A model generated the notes under the pieces. It made no database searches, was not told the origin of the DNA, and saw nothing but the letters and a program-made list of their open reading frames with translations. A DNA stretch of 64,000 bases, taken from contig NZ_CP130427.1 in assembly GCF_030518795.1 (NCBI RefSeq), forward strand, positions 3,286,001 through 3,350,000. Reading direction: 5' to 3'. Position numbers and translations under genes: made by a program. This document shows positions 1 to 8,640 of the stretch, piece after piece (within the stretch, counting starts at the first letter, position 1; every line of letters begins with the position of its first letter). This DNA is from Micromonospora sp. NBRC 110009. Lineage in GTDB: Bacteria; Actinomycetota; Actinomycetes; Mycobacteriales; Micromonosporaceae.

Positions 1-1056
1 CAGGGTGCCGTCGGCGAACAGGCAGCGGGCGTCGTACCCGTCGTGGGCCAGCTCGCCGCCGACCAGCACCCGGCCGTCGGGCAGGTGCGCCGGGGTGCCG
101 GGGATCGGTTCCACCCAACGCGGGTCGGCCAGCTCGGCGTGCACCTGGGTCTCCCCGGTCCGCGGGTCCACCGCGAGCACCAGGCCGTGCTGCTGCGACC
201 GGCGCAGCACGGTGATCAGCGGCCCGCCGTCCGCCCAGTCCACCGACGTCAGGTACGGGTAGGTCTCCCGGTCCCAGTGCACGTCCACCCAACCGCCGTC
301 GAGGTCGAGCAGGTGCAGGCTGACCTCGGCGTTCGGCCCGCCCGCCACGGGGTACGCGACGGTCGTCGGCAGGCTCGCCGGGTCGGCCGGATCGTGCAGG
401 TGCCACTGCGGCAGCCGGGACTCGTCCACCCGGGCGGCCAGCACCGAGCGCCCGTCCGGGGCCCACCAGTAGCCGCGGAACCGGCCGAACTCCTCCGCCG
501 CGATGTGCTCGGCCAGCCCCCAGCTCACGCCGCTGTCCTCACCGGCGAGGAGGTTGTCCGTGCCGTCCGGCTCGACCACCCGCAACTGGCCCCGGCGGAC
601 CCCCTCGGCGGCGTCGGTGACGTAGGCCAGCCGCTCGCCGGTCGGGTCGGGACGGGGGTCGATCACCGGGCCGACGGCGGTCACCTCGATCACGTCGCCG
701 TGCACCAGGTCGGCCCGGAACAGCCGACCGGCCAGGGCGAACGCCGCCACCCGGCCGGCGGCGTCCAGGGCGTACGAGCCGATGCCGGCGGCGGCGAGTC
801 GCAGCCGCTCGCGCAGCGCCCGCTCGCCGGGGGAGAGCGCGGTGGGATCAGCGTCCGAGCCGAGCAGCACCGCCGGATCGGCGACCAGCCGCTCCTCGCC
901 GGAGGCGACGTCGAGCAGCCAGAGCGCGTCGGCCGGGTCCTCCGGTCCGGAGGAGCGCAGGAAGATCACCCGGCAGCCGTCGTCCGCGACGGAGACGGCG
1001 CGCGGCGCCCCGTGGCTGAACCGACGGGTACGGGCGGCCAGCTCGGGAAAGTCCAC
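1..1056 (-). CDS. S9 family peptidase (DPP-IV/prolyl oligopeptidase type), N-terminal part only
   Basis: The gene runs off the left edge, so about 352 N-terminal codons are present. The reading begins VDFPELAARTRRFSHG and continues with repeated beta-propeller blade patterns such as ALWLLDVASGEERL. A segment reading GLAEHIAAEEFGRFRGYWW followed by APDG matches the glutamate-pair motif of the DPP-IV N-terminal domain, which in the family holds the substrate amino terminus. The catalytic Ser-Asp-His hydrolase domain would lie outside the window. The GTG start is chosen because TACGAT (1064-1069, minus sense) sits seven bases ahead, which suggests a leaderless transcript. It is divergent from mshB. 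The exact specificity cannot be told. Confidence 0.85.
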   Translation of the reverse strand, partial: MDFPELAARTRRFSHGAPRAVSVADDGCRVIFLRSSGPEDPADALWLLDVASGEERLVADPAVLLGSDADPTALSPGERALRERLRLAAAGIGSYALDAAGRVAAFALAGRLFRADLVHGDVIEVTAVGPVIDPRPDPTGERLAYVTDAAEGVRRGQLRVVEPDGTDNLLAGEDSGVSWGLAEHIAAEEFGRFRGYWWAPDGRSVLAARVDESRLPQWHLHDPADPASLPTTVAYPVAGGPNAEVSLHLLDLDGGWVDVHWDRETYPYLTSVDWADGGPLITVLRRSQQHGLVLAVDPRTGETQVHAELADPRWVEPIPGTPAHLPDGRVLVGGELAHDGYDARCLFADGTL

Positions 1057-1063
1057 GCTTCGG

Positions 1064-1069
1064 ATCGTA
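1064..1069 (-). promoter_or_regulatory. -10 box TACGAT, leaderless start of S9 peptidase
   Basis: TACGAT in minus sense ends seven bases before the GTG at 1056. No Shine-Dalgarno sequence is visible. Confidence 0.5.
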
Positions 1070-1138
1070 GGCGCGCCCCGGGGGTGATGTGGCCGACCTG
1101 CGCGGACGCGTAATCCTCGGCGGGACAGGACCGCCGGA

Positions 1139-1144
1139 TAGAGT
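1139..1144 (+). promoter_or_regulatory. -10 box TAGAGT, leaderless start of mshB
   Basis: TAGAGT followed by seven bases and the GTG at 1152; no Shine-Dalgarno sequence is visible between them. Confidence 0.55.
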
Positions 1145-1151
1145 GACGGGC

Positions 1152-2066
1152 GTGACGACGCTGCCCGATCGACGCCTTCTGCTGGTTCACGCGCACCCCG
1201 ACGACGAGTCCATCGGCACCGGCTCGACGATGGCCCACTACGCCGCCACCGGCGCCCACGTCACCCTCGTGACCTGCACGCTGGGCGAGGAGGGCGAGAT
1301 CCACGTACCGGAGCTGGCCCAGCTCGCCGCGGCCGAGGCCGACCAGCTCGGCGGCTACCGGATCGGTGAGCTGGCCGCCGCCTGCGCCGCGCTCGGCGTC
1401 ACCGACCACCGCTTCCTCGGCGGCGCGGGCCGCTACCGCGACTCCGGCATGATGGGCCTCGCCACCAACGAGCATCCCCGCGCCTTCTGGCAGGCCGACC
1501 TCGAGGAGGCCGCCGGTCACCTGGTGGCGATCATGCAGGAGGTACGCCCCCAGGTCATGATCACCTACGACGCCAACGGCTTCTACGGCCACCCGGACCA
1601 CATCCAGGCCCACCGGGTGGCGATGCGCGCCGTGGAGCTGGCCGCCGCCGAGGGGATCGCCCCGGCGAAGGTCTACTGGACGGCCATGCCGCGCAGCGTG
1701 CTGGCGGCCGGCCTGGACGCCTTCACCGAGTCCTCGGACAACCCGTTCGCCGGCATCGAGAGCGCCGACGAGCTGCCCTTCGGCACGCCCGACCCGGAGA
1801 TCGCCGCCCGGATCGACGCCACCGAGCAGCACGCCGCCAAGGAGGCGGCGATGCGGGCGCACGCCACCCAGATCCCGGCCACCTCCTGGCTCTACTCGAT
1901 CGCCGGCAACTTCGGTGCCGAGTTCATGGGCGTGGAGTACTTCACCCTGGCGCTCGGCGCGAAGGGACCGGGCAACGGCCCGTACGGCTGGGAGGACGAC
2001 CTCTTCGCCGGGTTGGCGCTGGACGGCGCGGACCGGGCCCCGGTCGCGGCGGCCGGCCTCCGGTGA
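1152..2066 (+). CDS. mshB: GlcNAc-inositol deacetylase MshB (mycothiol synthesis)
   Basis: Zinc deacetylase that removes acetate from N-acetylglucosaminyl-inositol in mycothiol biosynthesis, acting in the cytosol. The 304-residue product has the LmbE/PIG-L metal motif HAHPDDES near residue 13 and a second motif [10 protein letters not shown] near residue 150, which supplies the other metal ligand. The GTG at 1152 is chosen over an earlier ATG at 1089 because the -10 box TAGAGT lies seven bases upstream and the extra 21 residues do not look like the family. The downstream membrane gene overlaps the stop by four bases (GTGA). The paralogue Mca is the main alternative; mshB is favoured by the membrane-protein neighbour, as I recall for Rv1170-Rv1171. 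Confidence 0.85.
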   Translation: MTTLPDRRLLLVHAHPDDESIGTGSTMAHYAATGAHVTLVTCTLGEEGEIHVPELAQLAAAEADQLGGYRIGELAAACAALGVTDHRFLGGAGRYRDSGMMGLATNEHPRAFWQADLEEAAGHLVAIMQEVRPQVMITYDANGFYGHPDHIQAHRVAMRAVELAAAEGIAPAKVYWTAMPRSVLAAGLDAFTESSDNPFAGIESADELPFGTPDPEIAARIDATEQHAAKEAAMRAHATQIPATSWLYSIAGNFGAEFMGVEYFTLALGAKGPGNGPYGWEDDLFAGLALDGADRAPVAAAGLR

Positions 2067-2560
2067 CGCTGCCCGCCGTACCGATGCCGGTCGCCCCCGA
2101 GCAGCAGCCCGCCGCGCCGCCCGCCCGGCCGGGGCGGGCTCTCGACCTCGCCCTGCGGATCGCGGGCGGCGTGGTGACGGTCTGGGCGGGCGTGCTCGCC
2201 GCGCTGCTGGAGGTGCTCTTCGCCACCTGGGCCTGGGAGGTGGTCAAGGGCCGGTCCGGCGGCCTGGCGAAGGCGGTGGTCGGCATCTCGGCCGCGCTGG
2301 GCGGCGTCGCCGCGGTGGTCGTGCTGACGGTCCTGGTGGGCTGGTTCGCGCACGCCGCCGTCGGGACCCGGTGGGCGGCGGCGCTGGCCGCGCTGCCCTG
2401 GTTCGTGGTGATCGTCGCGGGCGGCTTCCCGACCACCGAGGGGGACCTCGCGCTCACCGGCGACAACGTGCTCGGCCTCGCGCTGGTCGTGACGGGCGCG
2501 GTCACCTTCGCGGTGCTGGGTTTCCGGCAGCTCGTGCTGCCGCCGCCCGCCCCCCGCTGA
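2063..2560 (+). CDS. conserved membrane protein coupled to mshB
   Basis: 165 residues. A proline/alanine-rich N-terminus of about 25 residues is followed by four hydrophobic segments, roughly residues 30-55, 70-95, 100-125 and 135-158. The GTG start overlaps the mshB stop in a GTGA junction, so the two are probably translated together. I do not recognise a domain with a defined function. M. tuberculosis also has a small membrane protein next to mshB, as I recall, so a link to mycothiol metabolism is possible but only by position. Confidence 0.7.
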   Translation: MTLPAVPMPVAPEQQPAAPPARPGRALDLALRIAGGVVTVWAGVLAALLEVLFATWAWEVVKGRSGGLAKAVVGISAALGGVAAVVVLTVLVGWFAHAAVGTRWAAALAALPWFVVIVAGGFPTTEGDLALTGDNVLGLALVVTGAVTFAVLGFRQLVLPPPAPR

Positions 2561-2643
2561 GGTACAGACGCGGCACAGGTGGTGGTGGTAGATATTCCTG
2601 CCAGGAGCCTGCCGTGCGGCGGGCATACGGCGGGAGGCGGGCG

Positions 2644-3108
2644 ATGAGGGAGCGGTGGCGCGCGATCGGCGTGCTGGCGGCGGCGCTGTTCGTGGTCAAC
2701 GTGGTGGCCCGGCTGGTCATCAAGTTCGGCTTCCCGAACGACGACGCCGCCGCCGACCGGGTCTCCTGGGTGATGTTCGTGGTGATCGGGCTGATCCTGG
2801 CCGTGGTGGCGTTCCGCTGGGGGCGGGACCGTCCGGTGGGCCGGTGGCTCGCCGACCTGGCCGGCGCGGTCGCGGTGGCCCTGGCGTTGACCGTGTTCGT
2901 CGGCCCGCTGCTGGTCGGGGAGAACCCGTTCGGCGGGGGTGCCGGGCTCTTCTTCGCCCAGATCTGGCTCTACCTGGCCGCCACGGCGGCGGGTGTGCTG
3001 GTGGGTTTCCTGACTCTCACCGCGCTGGGCCGGGACTACCGCTCCCAGCAGCTCAAGCGGTACGCCGAGCTGAGGGCCGCGAAGCCTCGCAAGATCGTCC
3101 GGCGCTGA
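2644..3108 (+). CDS. conserved four-helix membrane protein
   Basis: 154 residues with hydrophobic segments near residues 7-27, 38-57, 70-92 and 98-122, and a basic cytosolic tail ending KPRKIVRR. The ATG follows GGCGGGAGGCGGGCG, which holds a GGGAGG-type ribosome site. It lies 83 bases after the previous membrane gene on the same strand. No family with an assigned role is recognised. Confidence 0.65.
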   Translation: MRERWRAIGVLAAALFVVNVVARLVIKFGFPNDDAAADRVSWVMFVVIGLILAVVAFRWGRDRPVGRWLADLAGAVAVALALTVFVGPLLVGENPFGGGAGLFFAQIWLYLAATAAGVLVGFLTLTALGRDYRSQQLKRYAELRAAKPRKIVRR

Positions 3109-3117
3109 CCCGGGCGG

Positions 3118-4068
3118 TCAGGCCGGGGCGACCCGGGTCAGGTACGTGTGGTGGGTGGTGAAGCCGAGCCCCCGGTAGAGGGTCACGGCGGGGGTGTTGC
3201 GCTGCTCCACCTGGAGGAAGGCGTGCGTGGCACCCTCCGCCACCCCCCAGTCGACCAGCGACCGGATCACCCGGCCGGCCAGCCCCTGCCGGCGCGCCTC
3301 GGGCAGCACCTCGATGGAGGTCAGCCCCAGCCAGCGGCCGCCGCCGGTCACCGTGCCCCGGCCGGCGGCGAGCAGCCGGCCGTCGGCGTAGACGTGCGCG
3401 AAGCGGACCCGGTCCACGGCGGTGAGCACGTGCCGGGCGACGTCCGGGAGGCCGCCCTTGCGCGCCTCGGCGGTGGCGAGCCAGTCCTCCGACGGTGTCG
3501 CGGTCAGTTCGACCGGCGGCAGGTCGGCCCGGCCGGCCGGCAGGGCGGCGAGCGGGACGGTCTGGACCAGCACCGGCGGCCGGGCGTCCCAGCCTCGGGC
3601 GTCCAGCTCCGCGCCGACCGGCGCGGCCAGCGGCAGCGGCGTGTTCACCAGAGCCGGCCGGCCGTGGTCGGCGTACCAGCGCTGCACCGCGTCCAGCGCG
3701 GCGGGCAGCGGGCGGTCGGGGTCGCCGACCGGGAGCGCCGAGTTGGCCCGGCCGGTCCAGCCGTCCGCGCTGCGCAGCAGCCAGTCGCCGAGCCGTTCGC
3801 GCACCGGGGCGGGCCACGCCTCGTCGGCGGCCAGCTCCAGGGCGACCACCGCGGCGGCGGTCGGCCGGCGGGCCGGCGGTACGCGCTTGGCGCGGTGCAC
3901 CTCGCCGACCGGAACCTGGAGCCGGCCCGTGTCGGTGGCGAGAGTGATGTGGCTCTCGCTCAGTTCGACGAGCTCGCCCAGAGCGTCGGTGAACAGCGGC
4001 CGGCCTTCGCGAATACCCACAATCCGGCGGACCACGATCCGGTGTCCCACATCCTGCTGTCGGAGCAC
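3118..4068 (-). CDS. GNAT-family N-acetyltransferase
   Basis: 316 residues. The C-terminal 120 residues carry the GNAT fold: a beta strand reading LGLTSIEVLP, the acetyl-CoA pyrophosphate loop EARRQGLAGRVI, and LYRGLGFTTHHTYL at the end. The N-terminal third is a separate small domain that begins with a beta-rich VLRQQDVGHRIVVRRIVG region. The GTG at 4068 has an excellent ribosome site (GGAGGAGG, six bases ahead). It is transcribed away from the ferredoxin gene. The substrate is unknown. Confidence 0.75.
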   Translation of the reverse strand: MLRQQDVGHRIVVRRIVGIREGRPLFTDALGELVELSESHITLATDTGRLQVPVGEVHRAKRVPPARRPTAAAVVALELAADEAWPAPVRERLGDWLLRSADGWTGRANSALPVGDPDRPLPAALDAVQRWYADHGRPALVNTPLPLAAPVGAELDARGWDARPPVLVQTVPLAALPAGRADLPPVELTATPSEDWLATAEARKGGLPDVARHVLTAVDRVRFAHVYADGRLLAAGRGTVTGGGRWLGLTSIEVLPEARRQGLAGRVIRSLVDWGVAEGATHAFLQVEQRNTPAVTLYRGLGFTTHHTYLTRVAPA

Positions 4069-4147
4069 GATCGACCTCCTCCCCGGCGAGATACTAGGCT
4101 CTTACCGTCGCGGGTGATCGCGATGAGTCTTGCGGAGGAGAAGACCG

Positions 4148-4474
4148 GTGACCTACATCATCGCCGAGCCGTGCGTGGATGTGCTCGACAAGGCATGCAT
4201 CGAGGAGTGCCCGGTCGACTGCATCTACGAGGGCAACCGGATGCTCTACATCCACCCCGACGAGTGCGTCGACTGTGGTGCCTGTGAGCCGGTCTGCCCG
4301 GTCGAGGCGATCTTCTACGAGGACGACGTGCCGGAGCAGTGGAAGGACTACACCGGGGCGAACTACGAGTTCTTCGAGGACCTGGGTTCGCCGGGCGGCG
4401 CCTCCAAGATCGGCAAGGTGGAGAAGGACGCGTCGTTCGTGGCCGCCCAGCCGCCACGCGGAGAGGGCCACTGA
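4148..4474 (+). CDS. fdxA: 7Fe-8S ferredoxin (FdxA/FdxC type)
   Basis: Small electron carrier of 108 residues. The first cluster region has CVDVLDKACIEECPVDCIY, where the usual CxxC spacing is altered in the way typical of the 3Fe-4S site of seven-iron ferredoxins. The second is a canonical CVDCGACEPVCP for a 4Fe-4S cluster. The GTG at 4148 is preceded by GGAGGAGA at the right distance. The stop overlaps the proposed start of dapC by four bases, an order also known from other actinomycetes. Confidence 0.9.
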   Translation: MTYIIAEPCVDVLDKACIEECPVDCIYEGNRMLYIHPDECVDCGACEPVCPVEAIFYEDDVPEQWKDYTGANYEFFEDLGSPGGASKIGKVEKDASFVAAQPPRGEGH

Positions 4475-5577
4475 ACCGGCCCGCGCCGGTCTCGTCGCGG
4501 CTGCCCGACTTCACCTGGGACACCCTGGACGCCGCGGCGACGACGGCCGCGGCGCACCCGGGCGGTCTCATCAACCTCTCGATGGGCACGCCGGTCGACC
4601 CGGTGCCTCAGGTGATCCGGCGGGCCCTCGCCGACGCGTCGGACGCCCCGGGCTACCCGCTGACCGCGGGCACGCCCGCGCTACGGGCCGCCATCGCGGC
4701 CTGGGTGTCCCGGGCCTGCGGCGCGGGCGTCGACGGGTTCGGCGTGCTGCCGACGATCGGCTCCAAGGAGCTCGTCGCGTGGCTCCCCACGCTGCTCGGC
4801 GTCGGCCCCGGTGACGTGGTCGTGGTGCCGTCCATCGCCTACCCGACCTACGAGGACGGGGCCCGGCTGGTCGGCGCCACCACGGTGCGCGCCGACTCGC
4901 TGACCGCGGTCGGGCCGACCCCCCGAGTGCGCCTGGTCTGGGTCAACTCGCCCGCCAACCCGACCGGGCGGGTGCTGCCCGCCGCCCACCTGCGCAAGGT
5001 GGTCGACTGGGCCCGCGAGCGGGGCGCGGTCGTCGCCAGCGACGAGTGCTACCTCCCCCTGGGCTGGGAGGCCGAGCCGGTCTCGATCCTCTCGCCCGAG
5101 GTCTGCGGTGGGTCGTATGACGGCGTGCTGGCGGTGCACTCGCTCTCCAAGCGCTCCAACCTGGCCGGCTACCGGGCCGGCTTCGTCGCCGGCGATCCGG
5201 GGCTGGTGGCCGAGCTGCTCAAGATCCGTAAGCACGCCGGCATGATCGTGCCCGCCCCGGTACAGGCCGCCATGGTGGCCGCGCTGGGCGACCAGGCGCA
5301 CGCCGATGAGCAGCGGGAGCGGTACCGGGCCCGGCGGGAGCGGCTGCGCGCCGCGTTCACCGGCGCCGGCTTCACCGTCGAGCACTCCGAGGCCGGGCTC
5401 TACCTCTGGATGACCCGCGACGAGGACTGCTGGGACACGGTCGACTGGCTGGCCCGCCGGGGCATCCTGGTCGCCGCCGGCGTCTTCTACGGTCCGGCCG
5501 GCGCCCGGCACGTCCGGGCCGCGCTGACCGAGTCCGACGAGCACGTCGCGGCGGTCGCCGACCGGCTGCGCGACTGA
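4471..5577 (+). CDS. dapC: N-succinyl-LL-diaminopimelate aminotransferase DapC
   Basis: PLP-dependent fold-type I aminotransferase of about 368 residues that converts the DapD product for lysine and peptidoglycan diaminopimelate synthesis. Visible are NLSMGTPVDP near the N-terminus, VNSPANPTGRVLP (the Asn-Pro-Thr-Gly motif), SDECYLPLGWE and SLSKRSNLAGYRAGF with the Schiff-base lysine. There is no ATG, GTG or TTG between the fdxA coding region and the conserved N-terminus. The best start is the CTG at 4471, which forms a CTGA overlap with the fdxA stop and has GGAGAGG a few bases ahead. The only in-frame ATG upstream (4339) would add 44 residues read from inside fdxA. Confidence 0.85.
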   Translation: MNRPAPVSSRLPDFTWDTLDAAATTAAAHPGGLINLSMGTPVDPVPQVIRRALADASDAPGYPLTAGTPALRAAIAAWVSRACGAGVDGFGVLPTIGSKELVAWLPTLLGVGPGDVVVVPSIAYPTYEDGARLVGATTVRADSLTAVGPTPRVRLVWVNSPANPTGRVLPAAHLRKVVDWARERGAVVASDECYLPLGWEAEPVSILSPEVCGGSYDGVLAVHSLSKRSNLAGYRAGFVAGDPGLVAELLKIRKHAGMIVPAPVQAAMVAALGDQAHADEQRERYRARRERLRAAFTGAGFTVEHSEAGLYLWMTRDEDCWDTVDWLARRGILVAAGVFYGPAGARHVRAALTESDEHVAAVADRLRD

Positions 5578-5593
5578 CGCCCGGGCGGCAGCG

Positions 5594-6655
5594 GTGACCG
5601 ACGGCGCGACCCGGCGGGGCGGCCCGTCCACCGTCGACCCCCCGGCGGCCGGCGTCCGCGCCGCGGTGGTCGGCACCGGGCTGATCGGCGGCTCGCTGCT
5701 GCTGCGGCTGCGCGACGTCGGGCTCGACGTGGCCGGTTGGGATCCGGATCCGGCCACCCGGGCCCACGCGCGCCGGTGGGGCGTCCCGTGCCCGGACACC
5801 ATGGAGGAGGCGGTGGCCGGCCGGGACGTGGTGTTCCTCTGCGGTCCGCTGCCCACCCTGCCGGAGATGTTGCCCCGGGTGGCCGCCGCCACCGACGAGC
5901 GGTGCGTGCTCACCGACGTGGGCAGCACGAAGGCGGAGGTCGCCACCGCCGCGACCGCGCAGGGGCTCGGGCACCGGTTCGTCCCCGGGCACCCGATGGC
6001 CGGCGCCGACCGGGCCGGGCTGGCCGCCGCCGACCCCGGGCTGCTCGTCGGGGCCGCCTGGGTGCTCTGCCCGGGCCCGAACGGGATCGCCGCGTTCCGT
6101 CGACTCGCGGCGCTGCTCATCGAGGTGTTCCGGGTCCGGGTGGTGCCGATGTCCGCGCCGGAGCACGACGCCGCGGCGGCCCTCAGCTCACACCTACCGC
6201 ACCTGCTGGCCGGCGCGCTGGCCGGGGCGGTGCAGCGGTCGGCGCTGCGCGACGCCGTGCTGGCCCTCGCCGCCGGGAGCTTCACCGACGGCACCCGGGT
6301 GGCCGGCGGCCCGCCGCAGCGGACCGCCAACATGCTGCTCGGCAATCGGGGTGACGTGCTGACCGGCCTGGCGTCCGTCCGCGCGGTCCTCGATGAGCTG
6401 GCCGACGCGCTGCGGGCCGGCGACGCGGCGGCCCTGACCGCCCGGCTGGACGAGGGGCGGACCGCCCGCGCGGCGCTGGGGCAGCGCCCGTTCGGCACCC
6501 ACCAGCGGGAGTTCCGGGCCGCCGCCGACCATGCGGGGGAGCTGGCCTACCTGCGGGAGGTGGGGGCGGCCGGCGGCCACCTGAGCGGCTGCCGGATGAC
6601 GGCCGGTGGCGTCATCTACACCGCGCACCTGCCGCAGCCGCCCGCTGCTGCCTGA
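5594..6655 (+). CDS. tyrA: prephenate dehydrogenase
   Basis: 353 residues. An N-terminal Rossmann domain has GTGLIGGSL near residue 28. Typical TyrA patterns follow: VVFLCGPLPTLPEML, LTDVGSTKAEV and FVPGHPMAGADRAGL, the last containing the substrate-binding His. A helical C-terminal domain follows. It oxidises and decarboxylates prephenate to 4-hydroxyphenylpyruvate for tyrosine. No C-terminal ACT regulatory domain is evident. The GTG start lies 16 bases after dapC on the same strand, so an fdxA-dapC-tyrA operon is likely. Confidence 0.85.
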   Translation: MTDGATRRGGPSTVDPPAAGVRAAVVGTGLIGGSLLLRLRDVGLDVAGWDPDPATRAHARRWGVPCPDTMEEAVAGRDVVFLCGPLPTLPEMLPRVAAATDERCVLTDVGSTKAEVATAATAQGLGHRFVPGHPMAGADRAGLAAADPGLLVGAAWVLCPGPNGIAAFRRLAALLIEVFRVRVVPMSAPEHDAAAALSSHLPHLLAGALAGAVQRSALRDAVLALAAGSFTDGTRVAGGPPQRTANMLLGNRGDVLTGLASVRAVLDELADALRAGDAAALTARLDEGRTARAALGQRPFGTHQREFRAAADHAGELAYLREVGAAGGHLSGCRMTAGGVIYTAHLPQPPAAA

Positions 6656-6684
6656 GCCGGGCGACGGGCACCGCGGACAGGTCC

Positions 6685-6690
6685 TAGGGT
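6685..6690 (+). promoter_or_regulatory. -10 box TAGGGT of the SIMPL-protein gene
   Basis: TAGGGT then seven bases (GGGAGGC) and ATG at 6698. The GGGAGG run is too close to the ATG to serve as a normal ribosome site. Confidence 0.55.
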
Positions 6691-6697
6691 GGGAGGC

Positions 6698-7351
6698 ATG
6701 GCGGACGCACCGGTCGTGGCGGTACGCGGCGAGGCGTACCGGGAGGTGGCTCCCGAGGTGGCCCGCTTCACCGTGACCGCGACCGCCCGGGACCGCGGTC
6801 GGGAGACCACGCTGGCCCGGCTGGCCGAGCGGGCCGCCGCCGTCCGGGTGCTGCTGGACCGCGCCGAGCCGGCCGTGGAGCGGCGCGAGACCGGCCAGCT
6901 CCGGGTGTGGCCGGAGACGAAGCGGTCCGGTGAGCGGGTGGTGGCCTACCACGGCAGCGTCAGCACCACGGTGACCGTCGGCGATTTCACCGCGCTCGGC
7001 GAGCTGATGCTCCGCCTAGCCGACCAGGACCAGGTCCAGGTGGCCGGCCCGTGGTGGTCGCTCCGGCCGGACAGCCCGGCCTATCGCGAGGCGCGGCACG
7101 CCGCCATCGCGGACGCGCTGGCCCGGGCCCGGGAGTACGCGGAGGCGCTCGGCGCCCGGATCACCGGGCTGCTGGAGCTCTCCGACAGCGGGGTGTCCGC
7201 CGCGCCGCCGATGTTCGCCCGGGCCGCCGCCGGCCGGGGTGGCGGGCCCGGTGGTGGCGCCCCGCCGGAGCTGGAACTGGACCCGCAGCCGCAGCCGGTG
7301 CAGGCGACGGTCGAGGCCCGGTTCACCATCAGCGAGCCGGTGCTCGGCTGA
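6698..7351 (+). CDS. SIMPL (DUF541) domain protein
   Basis: 217 residues. The sequence opens VVAVRGEAYREVAPEVARFTV, the usual SIMPL first strand, and has VAYHGSVSTTVTV in the middle and a glycine/proline-rich stretch near residues 180-195 before a last strand VEARFTISEPVL. SIMPL proteins are beta-rich and mostly uncharacterised. There is no clear signal peptide, so a cytosolic location is likely. The stop TGA shares one base with the next ATG (TGATG), so the kinase gene downstream is translationally linked. Confidence 0.75.
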   Translation: MADAPVVAVRGEAYREVAPEVARFTVTATARDRGRETTLARLAERAAAVRVLLDRAEPAVERRETGQLRVWPETKRSGERVVAYHGSVSTTVTVGDFTALGELMLRLADQDQVQVAGPWWSLRPDSPAYREARHAAIADALARAREYAEALGARITGLLELSDSGVSAAPPMFARAAAGRGGGPGGGAPPELELDPQPQPVQATVEARFTISEPVLG

Positions 7352-7998
7352 TGCCCCCGGCACGGGAGGTCCCCCTCGACGAGCTGGTCGCCCGGGCCCG
7401 GGCACTGGCCGATGCCGGCCCGCGGCAGCTGCTCGGCATCGCCGGCGCGCCCGGGGCGGGCAAGTCGACCCTGGCCGAGCGGATCGTCGCCGAGGTCGGG
7501 CCGCTCGCCCGGCTGGTGCCGATGGACGGCTTCCACCTGGCCCAGTCGGCACTGGTCCGGCTCGGGCGGGAGGGGCGCAAGGGCGCCCCGGACACCTTCG
7601 ACGTCAACGGGTTCGTCACCCTCCTGCGCCGGGTGCGGCGGATCGAGCCCACCTCGGTCTGGGCGCCGCTGTTCCGTCGTGACCTGGAGGAACCGGTCGC
7701 CGGGGCGATCGAGGTGCCGCCCGAGGTCCGGCTGGTGGTGACCGAGGGCAACTACCTGCTGCTCCGCGACGATCCGTGGGAAGAGGTGCGCACGCTGCTG
7801 CACGAGGCCTGGTTCCTGGACCTCGACGCCGAGCTGCGGGTGCGCCGGCTCACCGCCCGGCACGAGGCGTACGGGAAGACCCCGGAGCAGGCGCGCGCCT
7901 GGGCGCTGGGCAGCGACGAGGAGAACGCCCGCCGGGTCGTGGCCACCGCCGACCACGCCGATCTGGTGGTTCGGCTGGCCGCACCCCTGCCCGGGTGA
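7351..7998 (+). CDS. P-loop nucleoside/sugar kinase-like protein
   Basis: 215 residues. Walker A is GIAGAPGAGKSTLAERI near residues 30-45. LVPMDGFHLAQSAL carries the aspartate seen in uridine kinase and pantothenate kinase relatives, and VVTEGNYLLL matches the same family. The lid region holds RHEAYGKTPEQARAW. It is similar to predicted kinases sometimes called nucleoside triphosphate hydrolase domain proteins or FrcK-like; the substrate is unknown. It starts in a TGATG junction with the SIMPL gene. Confidence 0.75.
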   Translation: MPPAREVPLDELVARARALADAGPRQLLGIAGAPGAGKSTLAERIVAEVGPLARLVPMDGFHLAQSALVRLGREGRKGAPDTFDVNGFVTLLRRVRRIEPTSVWAPLFRRDLEEPVAGAIEVPPEVRLVVTEGNYLLLRDDPWEEVRTLLHEAWFLDLDAELRVRRLTARHEAYGKTPEQARAWALGSDEENARRVVATADHADLVVRLAAPLPG

Positions 7999-8016
7999 CG
8001 GGATCGCCGCGGCCGG

Positions 8017-8574
8017 CTATGCGAGGGTGCGGACCGGTCGAGCGGGGTTGCCGACCGCCACCACGTTGGCGGGCAGGTCCCGGGTCACCACGGCACCCGC
8101 GCCGACCACCGTGTTCTCGCCGATGGTGACGCCGGCCAGCACGATGGCCCCGCCGCCGAGCCAGACGTTGTCGCCGATGGTGATCGGCTTCGCCGCCTCC
8201 CACTTGCCCCGCCGGGCCTCGGGTTCGACGGGGTGGGTGGCGGTGAGGAGCTGGACGTTCGGTCCGATCTGGACGTCCGCGCCGATGGTGATCCGGGCGA
8301 CGTCGAGGAAGACCGCGTTGAAGTTGACGAAGGTGCGCGGCCCGAGGTGGGTCTGCCAGCCGTAGTCGCAGTGGAAGGGCGGCCGCACCCAGGTGTCCTC
8401 GCCGACCGAGCCGAGCAGTTCACGCAGCGCCGCGAGCCGCCCCGCCGGGTCGTCGGCGGGGCTGGTGTTGAAGCGTTCGGTGAGCCGCGCCGCCCGGTCC
8501 AGGTCGGCGATGATCTCGGGCTCGTCGGCGATGTAGAGCTCGCCGGCGAGCATGCGTTCCTTCATCGAGGCCAT
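8017..8574 (-). CDS. hexapeptide-repeat sugar O-acetyltransferase (maltose/galactoside type)
   Basis: 185 residues. It opens with MASMKERMLAGELYIADEPEI, the characteristic N-terminus of the Maa/LacA/NodL family. The left-handed beta-helix is seen as repeats ITIGADVQIGPN, ITIGDNVWLGGGAIV and TIGENTVVGAGAVVTRDLPAN. VNFNAVFLDVARI matches the active-site region, where the family uses a histidine in LLTATHPVEPEARR. Start ATG 8574 has CAGAAT six bases ahead. It would acetylate a free sugar with acetyl-CoA; the substrate is not predictable. Confidence 0.85.
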   Translation of the reverse strand: MASMKERMLAGELYIADEPEIIADLDRAARLTERFNTSPADDPAGRLAALRELLGSVGEDTWVRPPFHCDYGWQTHLGPRTFVNFNAVFLDVARITIGADVQIGPNVQLLTATHPVEPEARRGKWEAAKPITIGDNVWLGGGAIVLAGVTIGENTVVGAGAVVTRDLPANVVAVGNPARPVRTLA

Positions 8575-8580
8575 TGAAGG

Positions 8581-8586
8581 ATTCTG
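8581..8586 (-). promoter_or_regulatory. -10-like box CAGAAT ahead of sugar acetyltransferase
   Basis: CAGAAT in minus sense, six bases before the ATG at 8574. The same hexamer with the same spacing precedes aroA and the last gene of the window. Confidence 0.4.
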
Positions 8587-8640
8587 CCCCCGTCCCGCCC
8601 GGGTTTCCTCGACTTGGCGGAGGTGCGACGCCGCTGCGGG

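Noticed and set aside
1089..1151. Earlier ATG start for mshB
   Set aside because: It would place the start upstream of the TAGAGT box and adds residues without family similarity.
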